Positions 25,139-34,173 of a stretch of 64,000 nucleotides of DNA are shown here, piece by piece. The translations under genes and the position numbers were made by a program. The DNA lies in contig DJEW01000039.1 of the NCBI GenBank assembly GCA_002431965.1, forward strand, positions 56,445 to 120,444. Reading direction: 5' to 3'. This stretch comes from Clostridiales bacterium UBA5888. Its GTDB lineage: Bacteria; Bacillota; Clostridia; Oscillospirales; Oscillospiraceae. The stretch's first letter is position 1. Every line of letters begins with the position of its first letter. The notes beneath the pieces are model-generated. The model was not told where the DNA came from and searched no databases. It worked only from the letters and a program-made list of their open reading frames with translations.

Positions 25139-26176
25139 TTATTTATTCAGGCACGCGACGAAGTGACCGCCGCCGCGGTCTGTGAGCGGGGGGCATTCCG
25201 CGGCGCACTGCTCCGTGGCATAGCGGCAGCGGGTGCGGAACGGGCAGCCGGACGGCATATTCAGCGGGCTTGGCACGTCGCCCGTCAGCACTATGCGCTG
25301 GCGCGAGCGCGCGATCTCCGGGTCGGGGATCGGCACGGCGGAAAGCAGCGACTGCGTATACGGGTGGACAGGGTGGTCGTTGAGCTCGTCCGCATCCGCG
25401 ATCTCCACGATGCGCCCCAGGTACATGACGGCGATGCGCCGGGAGATATGGTGCACGACCAGAAGATCGTGCGCGATGAAAAGGTACGCCACGCCAAGCT
25501 TCTCCTGAAGCTCCTCGAACATATTGATGACCTGCGCCTGAATGGAGACGTCCAGCGCCGAGACCGGCTCGTCGCAGACGATGAACTTCGGATCGACCGC
25601 GAGCGCGCGGGCGATGCCGATGCGCTGGCGCTGTCCGCCGGAAAATTCGTGGGCATAGCGCGTTGCGTGCTCGGAGTTGAGCCCGACAAGCTCCATCAGC
25701 TCAAGTATTTTCTCGCGCCGCTCCCTGCGGTTGGAATAAAGGCGGTGCACATCCAGCGGCTCTCCGATGATGTCCTCGACCGTCATGCGCGGGTCGAGCG
25801 AGGAATACGGATCCTGAAAGACCATCTGCATCTTGCGGCGGTAGGGCAGCATGTTCGCGTGCACCTTTTTGCCCATGACGGGCTTTCCGTTCGCGTCGAG
25901 TAACGGTTTTCCGTTTGCATCGTACTGCTCGCCGCTGTCAAAGATAACGTCCCCGTCGAAGGTCACGCGCCCGGCGGTCGGGGTGTAAAGCTGCAAAAGC
26001 GTGCGCCCGACGGTCGTCTTGCCGCAGCCGGACTCACCCACGAGACCCAGCGTCTCTCCCTGACCGATGGTAAAGGAGACGTCATCGACCGCCTTGAGCG
26101 GCACCGTCCTGCCGAAGCCGGCGTTTATGGGGAAATACTGCTTGAGATGCTCAACGCGCAGCAATTCACCGCTCAT
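25139..26176 (-). CDS. oppF: Oligopeptide ABC transporter ATP-binding protein OppF
   Basis: 345 residues. Walker [11 protein letters not shown]-loop [14 protein letters not shown], signature [15 protein letters not shown], Walker [14 protein letters not shown], switch AHD. The C-terminal [15 protein letters not shown] is the cysteine-rich tail of Opp/Dpp ATPases. Odd: an insertion between Walker A and Q-loop (about 75-105) contains two DANGKP units and GKKVHANM, where relatives have a short loop. It pairs with OppD to power import through OppBC. Start overlaps the oppD stop by four bases. Confidence 0.95.
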   Translation of the reverse strand: MSGELLRVEHLKQYFPINAGFGRTVPLKAVDDVSFTIGQGETLGLVGESGCGKTTVGRTLLQLYTPTAGRVTFDGDVIFDSGEQYDANGKPLLDANGKPVMGKKVHANMLPYRRKMQMVFQDPYSSLDPRMTVEDIIGEPLDVHRLYSNRRERREKILELMELVGLNSEHATRYAHEFSGGQRQRIGIARALAVDPKFIVCDEPVSALDVSIQAQVINMFEELQEKLGVAYLFIAHDLLVVHHISRRIAVMYLGRIVEIADADELNDHPVHPYTQSLLSAVPIPDPEIARSRQRIVLTGDVPSPLNMPSGCPFRTRCRYATEQCAAECPPLTDRGGGHFVACLNK

Positions 26177-27171
26177 ACCTGTGCTCCCCCTTTCTCCAGC
26201 TCTTTTTTCACATTCATCCAGCAGGCTGCATAGTGGTTGTCGTTTATGACCATCTCCTCCGGCTGCTGCTCAAGGCAGATTTTCATCGCCTCGTCGCAGC
26301 GCGAGCAGAACGCGCAGCCCGCCGGGAGGTTGAGGATGTTGATGGGCGTACCGGCAATGGGGATGAGCTTTTGCTTCATGTTGTTGACGTTCGGTATCGA
26401 GCGCAGAAGCCCCTTGGTGTACTCATGCCTGGAGTTGTAGAATATCTCATCCGCCGTGCCGCGCTCACAGATGTGCCCGCCGTACATGACGATGATGTTA
26501 TCGCACATATCGGCAATGACTCCCAGATCATGCGTCACGAGGATGACCGCCATGCCCATTTTTTTCTGGAGATCGGCGATAAGCTCAAGTATCTGCGCCT
26601 GGATGGTCACATCAAGCGCGGTGGTCGGCTCGTCTGCTATGAGTATATCCGGCTCGCAGGCAAGAGCCATTGCGATCATGACGCGCTGGCGCATACCGCC
26701 GGACAGCTCAAAGGGGTACTGCCTGATGCGCTTTGCCGGCTCGTTTATGCCGACAAGCTCCAGCATTTCAATGGCGCGCGCCCTGGCGGCGGCGCCGCGC
26801 TTGTCTGTGTGCAGCTCTATCGCCTCGCGCAGCTGGCTGCCGACGGTGAACACGGGGTTGAGGCTTGTCATGGGATCCTGAAACACTATGGAGCAGCACT
26901 TGCCGCGAAAGCCGCTCATCTGGCGCTCGCTCCATTTCGTGATGTCTTCCCCTCTGTAGAGGATGCTGCCGTGCGTTATTTTGCCTGTGTCGGCAAGGAT
27001 CTGCATAATGGAGTACGCCGTGACGCTCTTGCCCGAGCCTGACTCGCCCACTATGCCGAGCACCTCGCCGGGGTCGAGGTTGAATGACACGCCGTTGACG
27101 GCGTGAACCTCGCCGGAATCCGTGAAAAAGGAGGTGTGCAGATCCTGCACGCTTAAAAGATGTTCACTCAT
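26173..27171 (-). CDS. oppD: Oligopeptide ABC transporter ATP-binding protein OppD
   Basis: 332 residues. Walker [11 protein letters not shown]-loop [17 protein letters not shown], signature [15 protein letters not shown], Walker [15 protein letters not shown]-loop THDLGV, and the C-terminal [15 protein letters not shown] cysteine cluster. ATG 27171 has GAGGTGAT eight bases upstream. A GTG at 27180 is in frame, but it sits inside that ribosome site. The oppC stop overlaps this region, so the genes are translationally coupled. Confidence 0.95.
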   Translation of the reverse strand: MSEHLLSVQDLHTSFFTDSGEVHAVNGVSFNLDPGEVLGIVGESGSGKSVTAYSIMQILADTGKITHGSILYRGEDITKWSERQMSGFRGKCCSIVFQDPMTSLNPVFTVGSQLREAIELHTDKRGAAARARAIEMLELVGINEPAKRIRQYPFELSGGMRQRVMIAMALACEPDILIADEPTTALDVTIQAQILELIADLQKKMGMAVILVTHDLGVIADMCDNIIVMYGGHICERGTADEIFYNSRHEYTKGLLRSIPNVNNMKQKLIPIAGTPINILNLPAGCAFCSRCDEAMKICLEQQPEEMVINDNHYAACWMNVKKELEKGGAQV

Positions 27172-27176
27172 ATCTA

Positions 27177-28259
27177 TCACCTCTTCAGCTTCGGGTCGAA
27201 AGCGTCGCGCAGCCCATCGCCGAGCAGATTCAGGCTCAGCACGATCAGGCAGATCATCAGCGCCGGGAACACAAGCTTATAGGGGTAGCTCTGCAGCCCA
27301 ACGCGCGCCGCGTTTGCAAGCGAACCCAAAGACGGCATGGGCGCGCGCACGCCAAGCCCGACAAAGCTCAGATAGCTTTCCGTAAAAATGGCGGAGGGCA
27401 CCTGAAGCGCGGTGGATATAATGATCACTGAAAGGCAGTTGGGCAGAATGTGCTTGCGGATGATGCGCGAGGGCTTTGCGCCGATCGAGCGCGCGGCAAG
27501 GATATACTCGTTCTCCTTTATGGTGAGTATCTGCCCGCGGATAAGACGCGCCATACCCACCCAGTAAAGCAGCCCGAAAACGATAAATATCGAGATCATG
27601 TTCGTGCCGAGCGCGGCGAGTATTCCGCTTGTAAGCTTGAGCCTCTGATCGAGCACGACCGAGAGCAATATCACGATGAGCATGTCCGGCAGCGAGTAGA
27701 TAATATCGACAATGCGCATCATTATAAGATCCGTCCTGCCTCCGACATACCCGGAAATGCTGCCGTACAGCAACCCGATGATAAGCACGATTATGCTTGC
27801 GAACACGCCCACGAAAAGCGATACGCGCGTGCCGTATACGACGCGGATAAAATAGTCGCGGCACTGCTCGTCCGTGCCGAAGATATGCGGGAAGCGCTCC
27901 CCTCCGGCGTCAATATATTTCTGCTCCGCCTCGCTGTACGTGAACGGAGCAAGGTTTTTCGCGCCCTTGTCACGCTTGCCGTTGACGGAGAGTATCTCCT
28001 CATAGCCATACGGAACTACCATGGGGGCAACGATGATGGTGATAAAGATGCACAGGAGTATTATCATGCTCATCACGGCGAGGGGGTTTTTCATGAGCTT
28101 GCGCATGCCGTCCTTAAAGAAGGAACGGCTCTCGCTCATGACGTCCTGCTGCTGCTTTTCCTCGTCGCTGACCTTTTCAAATTTGCCGAGGTCTATCTGC
28201 GCGCTGAGGATCTGTTTTTTTGGCGTTTTGCCGGGATCGTATGTATTCTTGTTGTCCAT
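27177..28259 (-). CDS. oppC: Oligopeptide ABC transporter permease OppC
   Basis: 360 residues with about six membrane helices. A long soluble N-terminal tail (about 1-60) precedes the OppC_N helix (NPLAVMSMIILLCIFITI). The EAA loop reads EYILAARSIGAKPSRIIRKHILPN. A large extracellular insert follows helix 1 (about 85-135). Start ATG 28259 with GAGGAGACC. Partner of OppB, 15 bases upstream. Confidence 0.95.
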   Translation of the reverse strand: MDNKNTYDPGKTPKKQILSAQIDLGKFEKVSDEEKQQQDVMSESRSFFKDGMRKLMKNPLAVMSMIILLCIFITIIVAPMVVPYGYEEILSVNGKRDKGAKNLAPFTYSEAEQKYIDAGGERFPHIFGTDEQCRDYFIRVVYGTRVSLFVGVFASIIVLIIGLLYGSISGYVGGRTDLIMMRIVDIIYSLPDMLIVILLSVVLDQRLKLTSGILAALGTNMISIFIVFGLLYWVGMARLIRGQILTIKENEYILAARSIGAKPSRIIRKHILPNCLSVIIISTALQVPSAIFTESYLSFVGLGVRAPMPSLGSLANAARVGLQSYPYKLVFPALMICLIVLSLNLLGDGLRDAFDPKLKR

Positions 28260-28274
28260 TCGGCTCTGGTCTCC

Positions 28275-29198
28275 TCAGTCAAGTTTTATGCGCGGATCAA
28301 CGGCCTTGTAAAGCAGGTCGCAGATGAGATTCGCCACGACCATCAGCGTCGCAAGGAAGATGGTCGTCGCCATAATGAGAGTATAGTCGCGGTTGGTTAT
28401 CGCGGCGACGAACTTGCTGCCGATGCCGCCGACGGTGAAGATGGTCTCAACGACCATGGAGCCGGTAATGATATAGGCGATCTGCGGACCGGCGTAAGTG
28501 ATTATGGGGATGAGGGAATTGCGCAGCGCATGCTTGAAAATGACCTTGCCGCGCGGAACGCCCTTTGCCTTCGCCGTGCGTATGTAATCCTGACTCAGCG
28601 CGTCGAGCATGCTGGTTTTGGCAAGGCGGGTGGTATACGCCATGGGGTAGGCTGCCAGCGAGATAACAGGGAGAGTATAGTGCACCTCCGTCGCGCTCCA
28701 AACCGGCACCCAGCCCAGCTTTATCGCAAACACCAGAAGCAGGAGCGTCGCCAGCACAAAGCTTGGCACCGCGGTGAAAAGCGTCGAGAAAAAGACGATG
28801 AGCCGGTCAGGCAGCTTGTTGCGCATGAGCGCCGCAGCGGAGCCAAAGACCGTGCCGCAGATCAAAGCGATCGTGATCGCCATGAGACCGAGCTTGGCGG
28901 AAATCGGGAACGACTCCCCTATGATGACGGCGATGTCGCGCCCGTTTTTCAGCGACACGCCGAAATCCCCGTGCAGAAGATTATTCATATAGAGCAGATA
29001 TTGCTCAAAAAGTGGCTTATTAAGGTTATATCGTGTCTCCAAAGCCTTGATGGTCGCCTCATCCAGCGCTTTCTCGCGGTTGAAAGGACCGCCTGGGACC
29101 ATATGCATGACAAAAAACGTGATAGCGCTGATGATAATGACCGTCAGTACCGCCAGCAATACACGCTTTATAATATATGACAGCGTTTTTGAGTTCAT
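28275..29198 (-). CDS. oppB: Oligopeptide ABC transporter permease OppB
   Basis: 307 residues from ATG 29198 (MNSKTLSYIIKRVLL), with AAGGGAGCGG upstream. Typical OppB/DppB: first helix VLTVIIISAITFFVMHMVPGGPF, EAA loop DYIRTAKAKGVPRGKVIFKHALRNSLIP, last segment NLICDLLYKAVDPRIKLD. Six membrane helices. First gene of oppBCDFA; its leader has a good promoter and three hairpins. Confidence 0.95.
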   Translation of the reverse strand: MNSKTLSYIIKRVLLAVLTVIIISAITFFVMHMVPGGPFNREKALDEATIKALETRYNLNKPLFEQYLLYMNNLLHGDFGVSLKNGRDIAVIIGESFPISAKLGLMAITIALICGTVFGSAAALMRNKLPDRLIVFFSTLFTAVPSFVLATLLLLVFAIKLGWVPVWSATEVHYTLPVISLAAYPMAYTTRLAKTSMLDALSQDYIRTAKAKGVPRGKVIFKHALRNSLIPIITYAGPQIAYIITGSMVVETIFTVGGIGSKFVAAITNRDYTLIMATTIFLATLMVVANLICDLLYKAVDPRIKLD

Positions 29199-29245
29199 TT
29201 TTTCGCAACCGCTCCCTTTCCCTGCCGACCGGCATAAAGGCGCGT

Positions 29246-29319
29246 CACCTTTCCTTTGGAAAGGTGGCAAAGGGCGCCCTTTGCCAATCAGTTTACGGGC
29301 GGTGAAGTTCGCACCGCCC
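29246..29319. repeat. Three consecutive palindromes in the opp leader
   Basis: CACCTTTCC-TTT-GGAAAGGTG (29246-29266), the 20-base perfect palindrome GGCAAAGGGCGCCCTTTGCC (29266-29285), and GGGCGGTG-N7-CACCGCCC (29297-29319). They lie between promoter and oppB start. They resemble the paired palindromes at 49799-49840 (CAAAGGG core shared), so they may be a dispersed repeat family rather than an attenuator. Confidence 0.75.
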
Positions 29320-29339
29320 AATTTTATATTTGTTTCAAC

Positions 29340-29368
29340 ATTATATATTATGCGGATGCTTTTTTCAA
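29340..29368 (-). promoter_or_regulatory. Strong sigma-A-like promoter of oppBCDFA
   Basis: Minus strand TTGAAA (29363-29368), 17-base spacer, TATAAT (29340-29345). Confidence 0.8.
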
Positions 29369-29409
29369 CTGAATTTTGTCAGTTTGATGCATTTTGTTGA
29401 AAATGTCAC

Positions 29410-29436
29410 AAGACCGCCCGATAGTTGGGCGGTCTT
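29410..29436 (-). terminator. Terminator at the end of the sugar operon
   Basis: AAGACCGCCC pairs with GGGCGGTCTT around a seven-base loop, 27 bases after the N-acetyltransferase stop. The same stem sequence is reused at 42142-42184. Confidence 0.8.
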
Positions 29437-29462
29437 GCCGGTTCGGCTTTTATTTGCAGTTT

Positions 29463-30224
29463 TTATTTGCTCAGACCGAATCTGGCGTATGCCCACGGCA
29501 TTTCCGCGTCGGTCAGCTCTTTTACGCGCACCTCGCCGCCGTCAAACTCCTTGTAGATATGCCCGTCGAGCGTGATGCGCCCGGTGGGCGTCTTGAGAGA
29601 GAACATCTCGGCGCGGGTAAACGGCGACCTGGGGCTTTTTTCGCAGTACAGGCACAGTGCGTCATAGTCCTGCGGCAGCTGCGGCTCGGTCGTGAACGAG
29701 TAGAACCTGCGCCACTCGCCGCGGTGCCTGTCCATCAGCACCCAGCCGAGCGCGCCGTCGGTGTCAAAGCGGTAGCACTCGTCAAACTGCGCCTGCTCCA
29801 CGCCCTCCACGAGCCGCACCGGGTATCGCGGGCAGACCTCGCCTATGCCGACGTCGCAGCACCACACCCCGTCCAGCGCGACGGCCTTCATCACGCGGTG
29901 ACGGCGCATGGGTATTTCGCTCTCTCCGCGCAGATAGCGCGCTGCATATTCCGTCACGCCGTAGCCCAGCTCGCGCAGCAGCCACGCAAAAAGCCCGTTC
30001 AGCTCAAAGCAGAAGCCGCCCTTGCCCTCCTCCACGATCTTTTTATAGAGGTCGTCCACATCCAGCGAAAGCGGAATGCCGCGGATGATGTCAAGATTTT
30101 CATATGGGATATGCGTGCAGTGCGCAAATTGCAGCTCATGCAGCAGCGCCGAGTCGGGCGCGATATGCGCCGGCAGCTCAAGCCCCATGCGTTCAAAATA
30201 CTTCTTTATTCTTTCTCTTTGCAC
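29463..30224 (-). CDS. Arylamine N-acetyltransferase
   Basis: 253 residues from GTG 30224, overlapping the upstream oxidoreductase stop by 19 bases; AGGAG lies eleven bases before. The NAT family transfers acetyl from acetyl-CoA to arylamines or similar amines. The triad is visible: Cys in GKGGFCFELN (about 72), His in RRHRVMKA (about 108), Asp in CCDVGIGE (about 124). IPYENLDI is the family's N-terminal motif. Placement as last gene of a carbohydrate operon is unusual and may mean the imported glycoside carries an aromatic or amino group. Confidence 0.88.
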   Translation of the reverse strand: MQRERIKKYFERMGLELPAHIAPDSALLHELQFAHCTHIPYENLDIIRGIPLSLDVDDLYKKIVEEGKGGFCFELNGLFAWLLRELGYGVTEYAARYLRGESEIPMRRHRVMKAVALDGVWCCDVGIGEVCPRYPVRLVEGVEQAQFDECYRFDTDGALGWVLMDRHRGEWRRFYSFTTEPQLPQDYDALCLYCEKSPRSPFTRAEMFSLKTPTGRITLDGHIYKEFDGGEVRVKELTDAEMPWAYARFGLSK

Positions 30225-31198
30225 TTTGCGCTTATCTCCTCCAGAATTTCCATAACCGTCAAAAGCTGACTGCGCGTGACATAGGGCGAGGGCTTATTCT
30301 CCCGCGCGCAGGCAAGAAAGTGCATCAGCTCGTTATAATACCAGCCGCACGGCGGCACGTTCACGCCGGTGGAGATCATCACATCGTCCGCAGTGTCGTA
30401 TACGCGCGGCTCATGACCGAACTGATATGCCGTGAGATGCTCGCCGTCGTTTATCATCATGCCGTTTTCAAAGTATACGCGCCAGCGCGCCGTCCACGGA
30501 ATGGGCGCGTTGAACCACGCCGCCTCGCCCGCGACGTTGAGCGCGCCGAAGCTGTAGCTTATCCGGAACTGCTCCGGGTAGCTCTTCCCCTCGCCGCGGC
30601 AGGATGAAAACGTGAAGCCTTCGGGCTTGCCGAAGAGGGAGACAATGACGTCCAGATCATGTATGTGCAGGTCATACGGCAGCAGCCCCGACTTCTTCTC
30701 ATCAAAAAGCCATCCGCCGCTCGCCCAGCCCGGGCAGGCGGAAAGGCGCTCGAAGCAGCCGTCCAGCGGTCTGCCGAATTCCCCGCTCTTTACCGCCTCG
30801 CGCAAAAAGCCGACCTCCTTTGTGAATTGCAGCACCTGCGCGATGTAAAGCTGCACGCCTCGGCGCTCCGCCTCGTCGAGCATTTCCTTTGCATCCATCA
30901 CAGAGAGCGCTATGGGCTTTTCGCAGATGGTGTGCTTGCCGAGAGAAAGGCTCTCCATGACGTTGTCATGGTGCATATACGTGGGGGTGCATATATCGAC
31001 AACGTCAATGTCGCAATCGTTGACCATGGCGGTTATCGACGGGTAGCACGGCACGCCCCATTCCTTTGCCGCCTCCTGCGAGCGCGGGGAATGCCCCACG
31101 GCTGCAGCGACGGTGCAGCCCTCTATCTGCTGAAGATTTGCATAGTGCACCTTGCCCATGCCGCCCGTGCCGACAAGGCCTATGTTGAGATTTTTCAT
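30206..31198 (-). CDS. Gfo/Idh/MocA-family NAD(P)-dependent oxidoreductase (second in operon)
   Basis: 330 residues. Rossmann N-terminus IGLVGTGGMGKVHYANLQQ; the EKP motif (CEKPIALSVMDAKEM) carries the catalytic lysine. The C-terminal alpha/beta domain contains LLPYDLHIHDLDVIVSLFG, whose His-Asp pair is usual for sugar and inositol dehydrogenases. It should oxidise or reduce a sugar or cyclitol hydroxyl. Distinct from the homologue at 33001. Sits 14 bases after an isomerase-like gene and overlaps the NAT gene. Confidence 0.9.
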   Translation of the reverse strand: MKNLNIGLVGTGGMGKVHYANLQQIEGCTVAAAVGHSPRSQEAAKEWGVPCYPSITAMVNDCDIDVVDICTPTYMHHDNVMESLSLGKHTICEKPIALSVMDAKEMLDEAERRGVQLYIAQVLQFTKEVGFLREAVKSGEFGRPLDGCFERLSACPGWASGGWLFDEKKSGLLPYDLHIHDLDVIVSLFGKPEGFTFSSCRGEGKSYPEQFRISYSFGALNVAGEAAWFNAPIPWTARWRVYFENGMMINDGEHLTAYQFGHEPRVYDTADDVMISTGVNVPPCGWYYNELMHFLACARENKPSPYVTRSQLLTVMEILEEISAKCKEKE

Positions 31199-31212
31199 AT
31201 GTCTTTCCCTTT

Positions 31213-32028
31213 TTACAGCTCGAAGCCCTGTGCGCGCATATACGCCGCAGAGTCTGCAACCGCCTGGTTGACCTCCGCAAGATCCTTTGCGCCCGCCTGC
31301 GTAAATTCTATCTCAATGGAATACGGGCTCATGTTGTGCGCCTCGTCCATTAGCCTGAAGAGCCTGGGGAAATCTATATAGCCCTTGCCGAGCGCAGGGA
31401 AGTTCCACTCCTTATGTCCGCCCGCCTTATCCTTGAGATGAACATAGCCGATCTTGTCAATGCAGGCGGCAAAGTCCTCCGGCACATCCACATCGCCGTA
31501 GAAGACGGCGTTTGCGGTGTCGTAGTTGATGAGCACGCGCGGCGAGCCGACAAGCTCCACGATCTCCTTGAGGACGCGCCCCGTGCCGTGATCGCCGTGC
31601 ACCTCGAGCACAAGCTTCATGTCGTAGCGCTCAAGATAATCGGTAAAGCCCTTTATGTGCTCTGCCACAACCGAGTTTGAGGCGACTGCCTTGTCCTCAA
31701 GGTGCGCCTCGCCTATGGACGAGACTATATACTCGCTGCCGAAGAAATGCGCAAGGCGGATATTGTCCTCAAAGTCGCGGATGCGCGCGGTGTCCATGAG
31801 GTTTGTGTGCCCGCTCATGGCAAAGGGGATAAGCCCGTACTTATCCAGCATATCCTGCGCGCGCAGCAGGCTGCGGAAGCTCTGGTCGGGGAAAACATGC
31901 TCCGTCCAGCCCTTGGTTGCGGTCAGCTCGATGTACCTGAAGCCCGCCGCCTTTATCCCGGCCGCCGCTTCCTCCAGCGTGTAGCCGTGGTAGCAGTTCG
32001 AGTTTACGGCAATAATGCGTTTTTTCAT
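31213..32028 (-). CDS. Sugar phosphate isomerase/epimerase-like TIM barrel (AP_endonuc_2)
   Basis: 271 residues from ATG 32028, with GAGGTGGGG upstream (GTG 32037 lies inside that site). Xylose-isomerase-like TIM barrel: FRYIELTATKGW, LVLEVHGDHGTGRVLKE, PRVLINYDTANAVFYG, YVHLKDKAGG, YSIEIEFT. The metal-binding Glu, Asp, His and Glu expected of IolE/IolI/DgpC-like enzymes lie in these strands. It may isomerise, epimerise or eliminate from a keto-sugar produced by the neighbouring oxidoreductases. Substrate not assignable. Confidence 0.85.
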   Translation of the reverse strand: MKKRIIAVNSNCYHGYTLEEAAAGIKAAGFRYIELTATKGWTEHVFPDQSFRSLLRAQDMLDKYGLIPFAMSGHTNLMDTARIRDFEDNIRLAHFFGSEYIVSSIGEAHLEDKAVASNSVVAEHIKGFTDYLERYDMKLVLEVHGDHGTGRVLKEIVELVGSPRVLINYDTANAVFYGDVDVPEDFAACIDKIGYVHLKDKAGGHKEWNFPALGKGYIDFPRLFRLMDEAHNMSPYSIEIEFTQAGAKDLAEVNQAVADSAAYMRAQGFEL

Positions 32029-32038
32029 TGTCCCCACC

Positions 32039-32965
32039 TCACACGGTTATGAAGTTGTCAAGATAGTGCTTGGACTGGCGGATGGACTTGAGAATATCCT
32101 CCCGGCAGCTCTCAAACGCCTTGTCCTCCACCTCTATGACGGCGCAGCCGTTGAAGCGGATGTCGTTGAGCGCGGAGATGAACGCCGCCCAGTTCACATC
32201 GCCCAGCCCGGGGATCTTCGGGGACATATAGTCCAGCGGGTATGCCAGCACGCCGCACTCGGCAAGCCTTTCGGGATAGAGCTTGATGTCCTTGAAGTGG
32301 ATGTGGAAAATGCGGTCCTTGAATTCGTATATCGTTTTGATGTAGTCAAGCTGCTGCCAGACGTAGTGGCTCGGGTCGAAGTTCAGCCCGAAGTTTTCAG
32401 ACGGGATGATCTCTAAAAGGCGGCGGTAGATCGCCGGGGTGCACATGAGGTTCTGCCCGCCCGGCCACTGGTCAGCGCCGAAGAGCATCGGGCAGTTTTC
32501 TATTGCAACCCTGACGTTGTTCTCCTCCGCGAGTTTTATAAGCCCCGGCCATATCTCCCTGAAAAGCTCAATGTTCTCTTCGACAGTCTTGTGCTGGTCG
32601 CGCCCGATGAACGTCGTCACCATGCCCACGCCGAGCTTGTTCGAAGCCCTGATGAGTGCCTTGAGGTGCTCTATCGCGGCGGTGCGCCTGGTAATGTCGG
32701 GATCCATGGTGTTTGGATAGAACGCAAGGGAGGATATGGTCATGCCCTTTTTTTCTACATAGTTCTTCACGTACTTTGCGTACTCATCGTCCGCGAGTAC
32801 GCGCTCTGCGTCTATATGGCTGACGCCGGCATAGCGGCGCTCTGCCTTGCCCGCAGGCCAGCATGCGACCTCAAGGCACTCAAAGCCCATCTCCGCCGCG
32901 GTGTCAACGGCTTCCTCGAAGCTCCACCCGTCCAGTATGGCGGTGAGCAGACCGAATTTCATCAT
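32039..32965 (-). CDS. Sugar phosphate isomerase/epimerase-like TIM barrel (second copy)
   Basis: 308 residues. TIM barrel with FECLEVACWPAGKAERRY, RVAIENCPMLFGADQWPGGQN, FGLNFDPSHYVWQQLDYI, IFHIHFKDIKLYPERL and CAVIEVEDKAFE; the E, D-H, H and E residues form the usual metal site. Larger than and quite different from its neighbour at 31213, so the pair probably does consecutive steps. Start ATG 32965 with AGGAG ten bases upstream; 35 bases after the oxidoreductase at 33001. Confidence 0.87.
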   Translation of the reverse strand: MMKFGLLTAILDGWSFEEAVDTAAEMGFECLEVACWPAGKAERRYAGVSHIDAERVLADDEYAKYVKNYVEKKGMTISSLAFYPNTMDPDITRRTAAIEHLKALIRASNKLGVGMVTTFIGRDQHKTVEENIELFREIWPGLIKLAEENNVRVAIENCPMLFGADQWPGGQNLMCTPAIYRRLLEIIPSENFGLNFDPSHYVWQQLDYIKTIYEFKDRIFHIHFKDIKLYPERLAECGVLAYPLDYMSPKIPGLGDVNWAAFISALNDIRFNGCAVIEVEDKAFESCREDILKSIRQSKHYLDNFITV

Positions 32966-33000
32966 AGCTCAGATTCTCCTTTTCGTAATATGATAAACGT

Positions 33001-34044
33001 TCACTTGTTCTCGGGTATCTCTATCGCCGCGCCCATCTCGGACGAGCGTATGGAGGCAAACACAGCGCGCATGGCGCAAAGCGCATCCTCGCCGGTGACG
33101 GCGGGCGCGGTGTGGTTTTTGAGGCAGTCTATCCATGCGTCTATAACGCCGGACTTCGTCTGGTTGTCGTTGGTCTGTATCTTCTCAACGTCGTACATTT
33201 CGCGCGTACCGTCGGCAAGAGTGACGACGATGGAGTGCGCGGGGTCGTCGTATATCCGCATTATGCCCTTTGTGCCGTAGAGCACGGTGGAGTTATCCTC
33301 CGCGCCGTAGAACGTCCAGCTTGCGGTCATCGTGCCGACGGCGCCGCCGGACATTTCGTATATGCACATGGCGTTGTCGTCCACGCCGATAAGCTCCCCG
33401 TTCTCGCCGCGCTTGTCCAGCGTTGCGACCTTCGCCGTCGTGCGCACAACGCGCTCGCCGGTGAGGTAATGGATGAGGTCGGTCTTGTGCACGCCGAGAT
33501 CCGCCATCGCGCCCATCGCCGCCTTGCTCTTGTCGAAAAACCAGGTGTTCTTTCCGGGGTTGATGCTCCATGTCTCGGGACCGCCGTGTCCGAACGTCGT
33601 GCGGAAGGTGATGATGCGCCCGATCTCGCCCGCGTCGATGAGAGCCTTTGCCTTGACATGCGCCTTTGCAAAGCGCTGGTTATGCGCTATCATGAGCGTT
33701 CTGCCCGTCTCCTTTGCAGCCTTGACCATCGCCTCGCAGTCCTCCAGCGTGATAGCCATGGGCTTCTCGCACAGCACGTTTTTGCCTGCGCGCATCGCCT
33801 TTATGGCAAGCTCCGCATGGGCGTAGTTTGCCGCGCACACGCTCACAGCGTCGATCTCAGGATCGGCGAGCAGCTCCTCTGGCGTATCGTACACCCTGCC
33901 GCCGTACTTTGCAGCCATATCCTCCGCGCGCTTTCTCGTCGGGTTATAAAACGCCGCCAGCTCGCAGTCCGGATTTGCCGCATACTCCGGGATATGCCGC
34001 ACCTGTGCGATCTTCCCGCAGCCCAAAATGCCTACTCTTATCAT
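33001..34044 (-). CDS. Gfo/Idh/MocA-family oxidoreductase (first in operon)
   Basis: 347 residues from ATG 34044 (MIRVGILGCGKIAQVRH), with AAAGGAGAC upstream. Rossmann fold, CEKPMAITLEDCEAMV with the catalytic Lys, and MADLGVHKTDLIHYLTGE, where the motif has a His three residues before the Asp as in inositol and glucose-fructose oxidoreductases. Likely uses NAD(P) on the imported sugar or cyclitol. Separated from the permease gene by 129 bases holding hairpins. Confidence 0.9.
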   Translation of the reverse strand: MIRVGILGCGKIAQVRHIPEYAANPDCELAAFYNPTRKRAEDMAAKYGGRVYDTPEELLADPEIDAVSVCAANYAHAELAIKAMRAGKNVLCEKPMAITLEDCEAMVKAAKETGRTLMIAHNQRFAKAHVKAKALIDAGEIGRIITFRTTFGHGGPETWSINPGKNTWFFDKSKAAMGAMADLGVHKTDLIHYLTGERVVRTTAKVATLDKRGENGELIGVDDNAMCIYEMSGGAVGTMTASWTFYGAEDNSTVLYGTKGIMRIYDDPAHSIVVTLADGTREMYDVEKIQTNDNQTKSGVIDAWIDCLKNHTAPAVTGEDALCAMRAVFASIRSSEMGAAIEIPENK

Positions 34045-34066
34045 GATCCGTCTCCTTTCGAAAATT

Positions 34067-34150
34067 GATGCCGCAGATGCAGCTTGCGGCACTGCCTTTA
34101 TAGTCACAGTGCGAGGGAGGTTTTCTTCTCCCCCGCACCTACGGTCTATA
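34067..34150. repeat. Diverged dispersed-repeat copy C and an internal hairpin in the sugar operon
   Basis: 34067-34100 (GATGCCGCAG...TTGCGGCACTGCCTTTA) matches the right half of copy A (TGCGGCATTGCCTTA). About 20 bases on, GTGCGAGGGAG...CTCCCCCGCAC forms a strong stem, followed by an A/T run (TATATATTATATAT). This is the longest gap inside the operon after the one at 36750-36860 and may lower expression of the enzyme genes. Confidence 0.55.
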
Positions 34151-34173
34151 CTATATATATTATATATATTATA

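Noticed and set aside
27450..29180. Long plus-strand reading frame (576 codons) across oppC and oppB
   Set aside because: Antisense to two clear permease genes; composition is rich in His, Arg and Asp with no recognisable domain.
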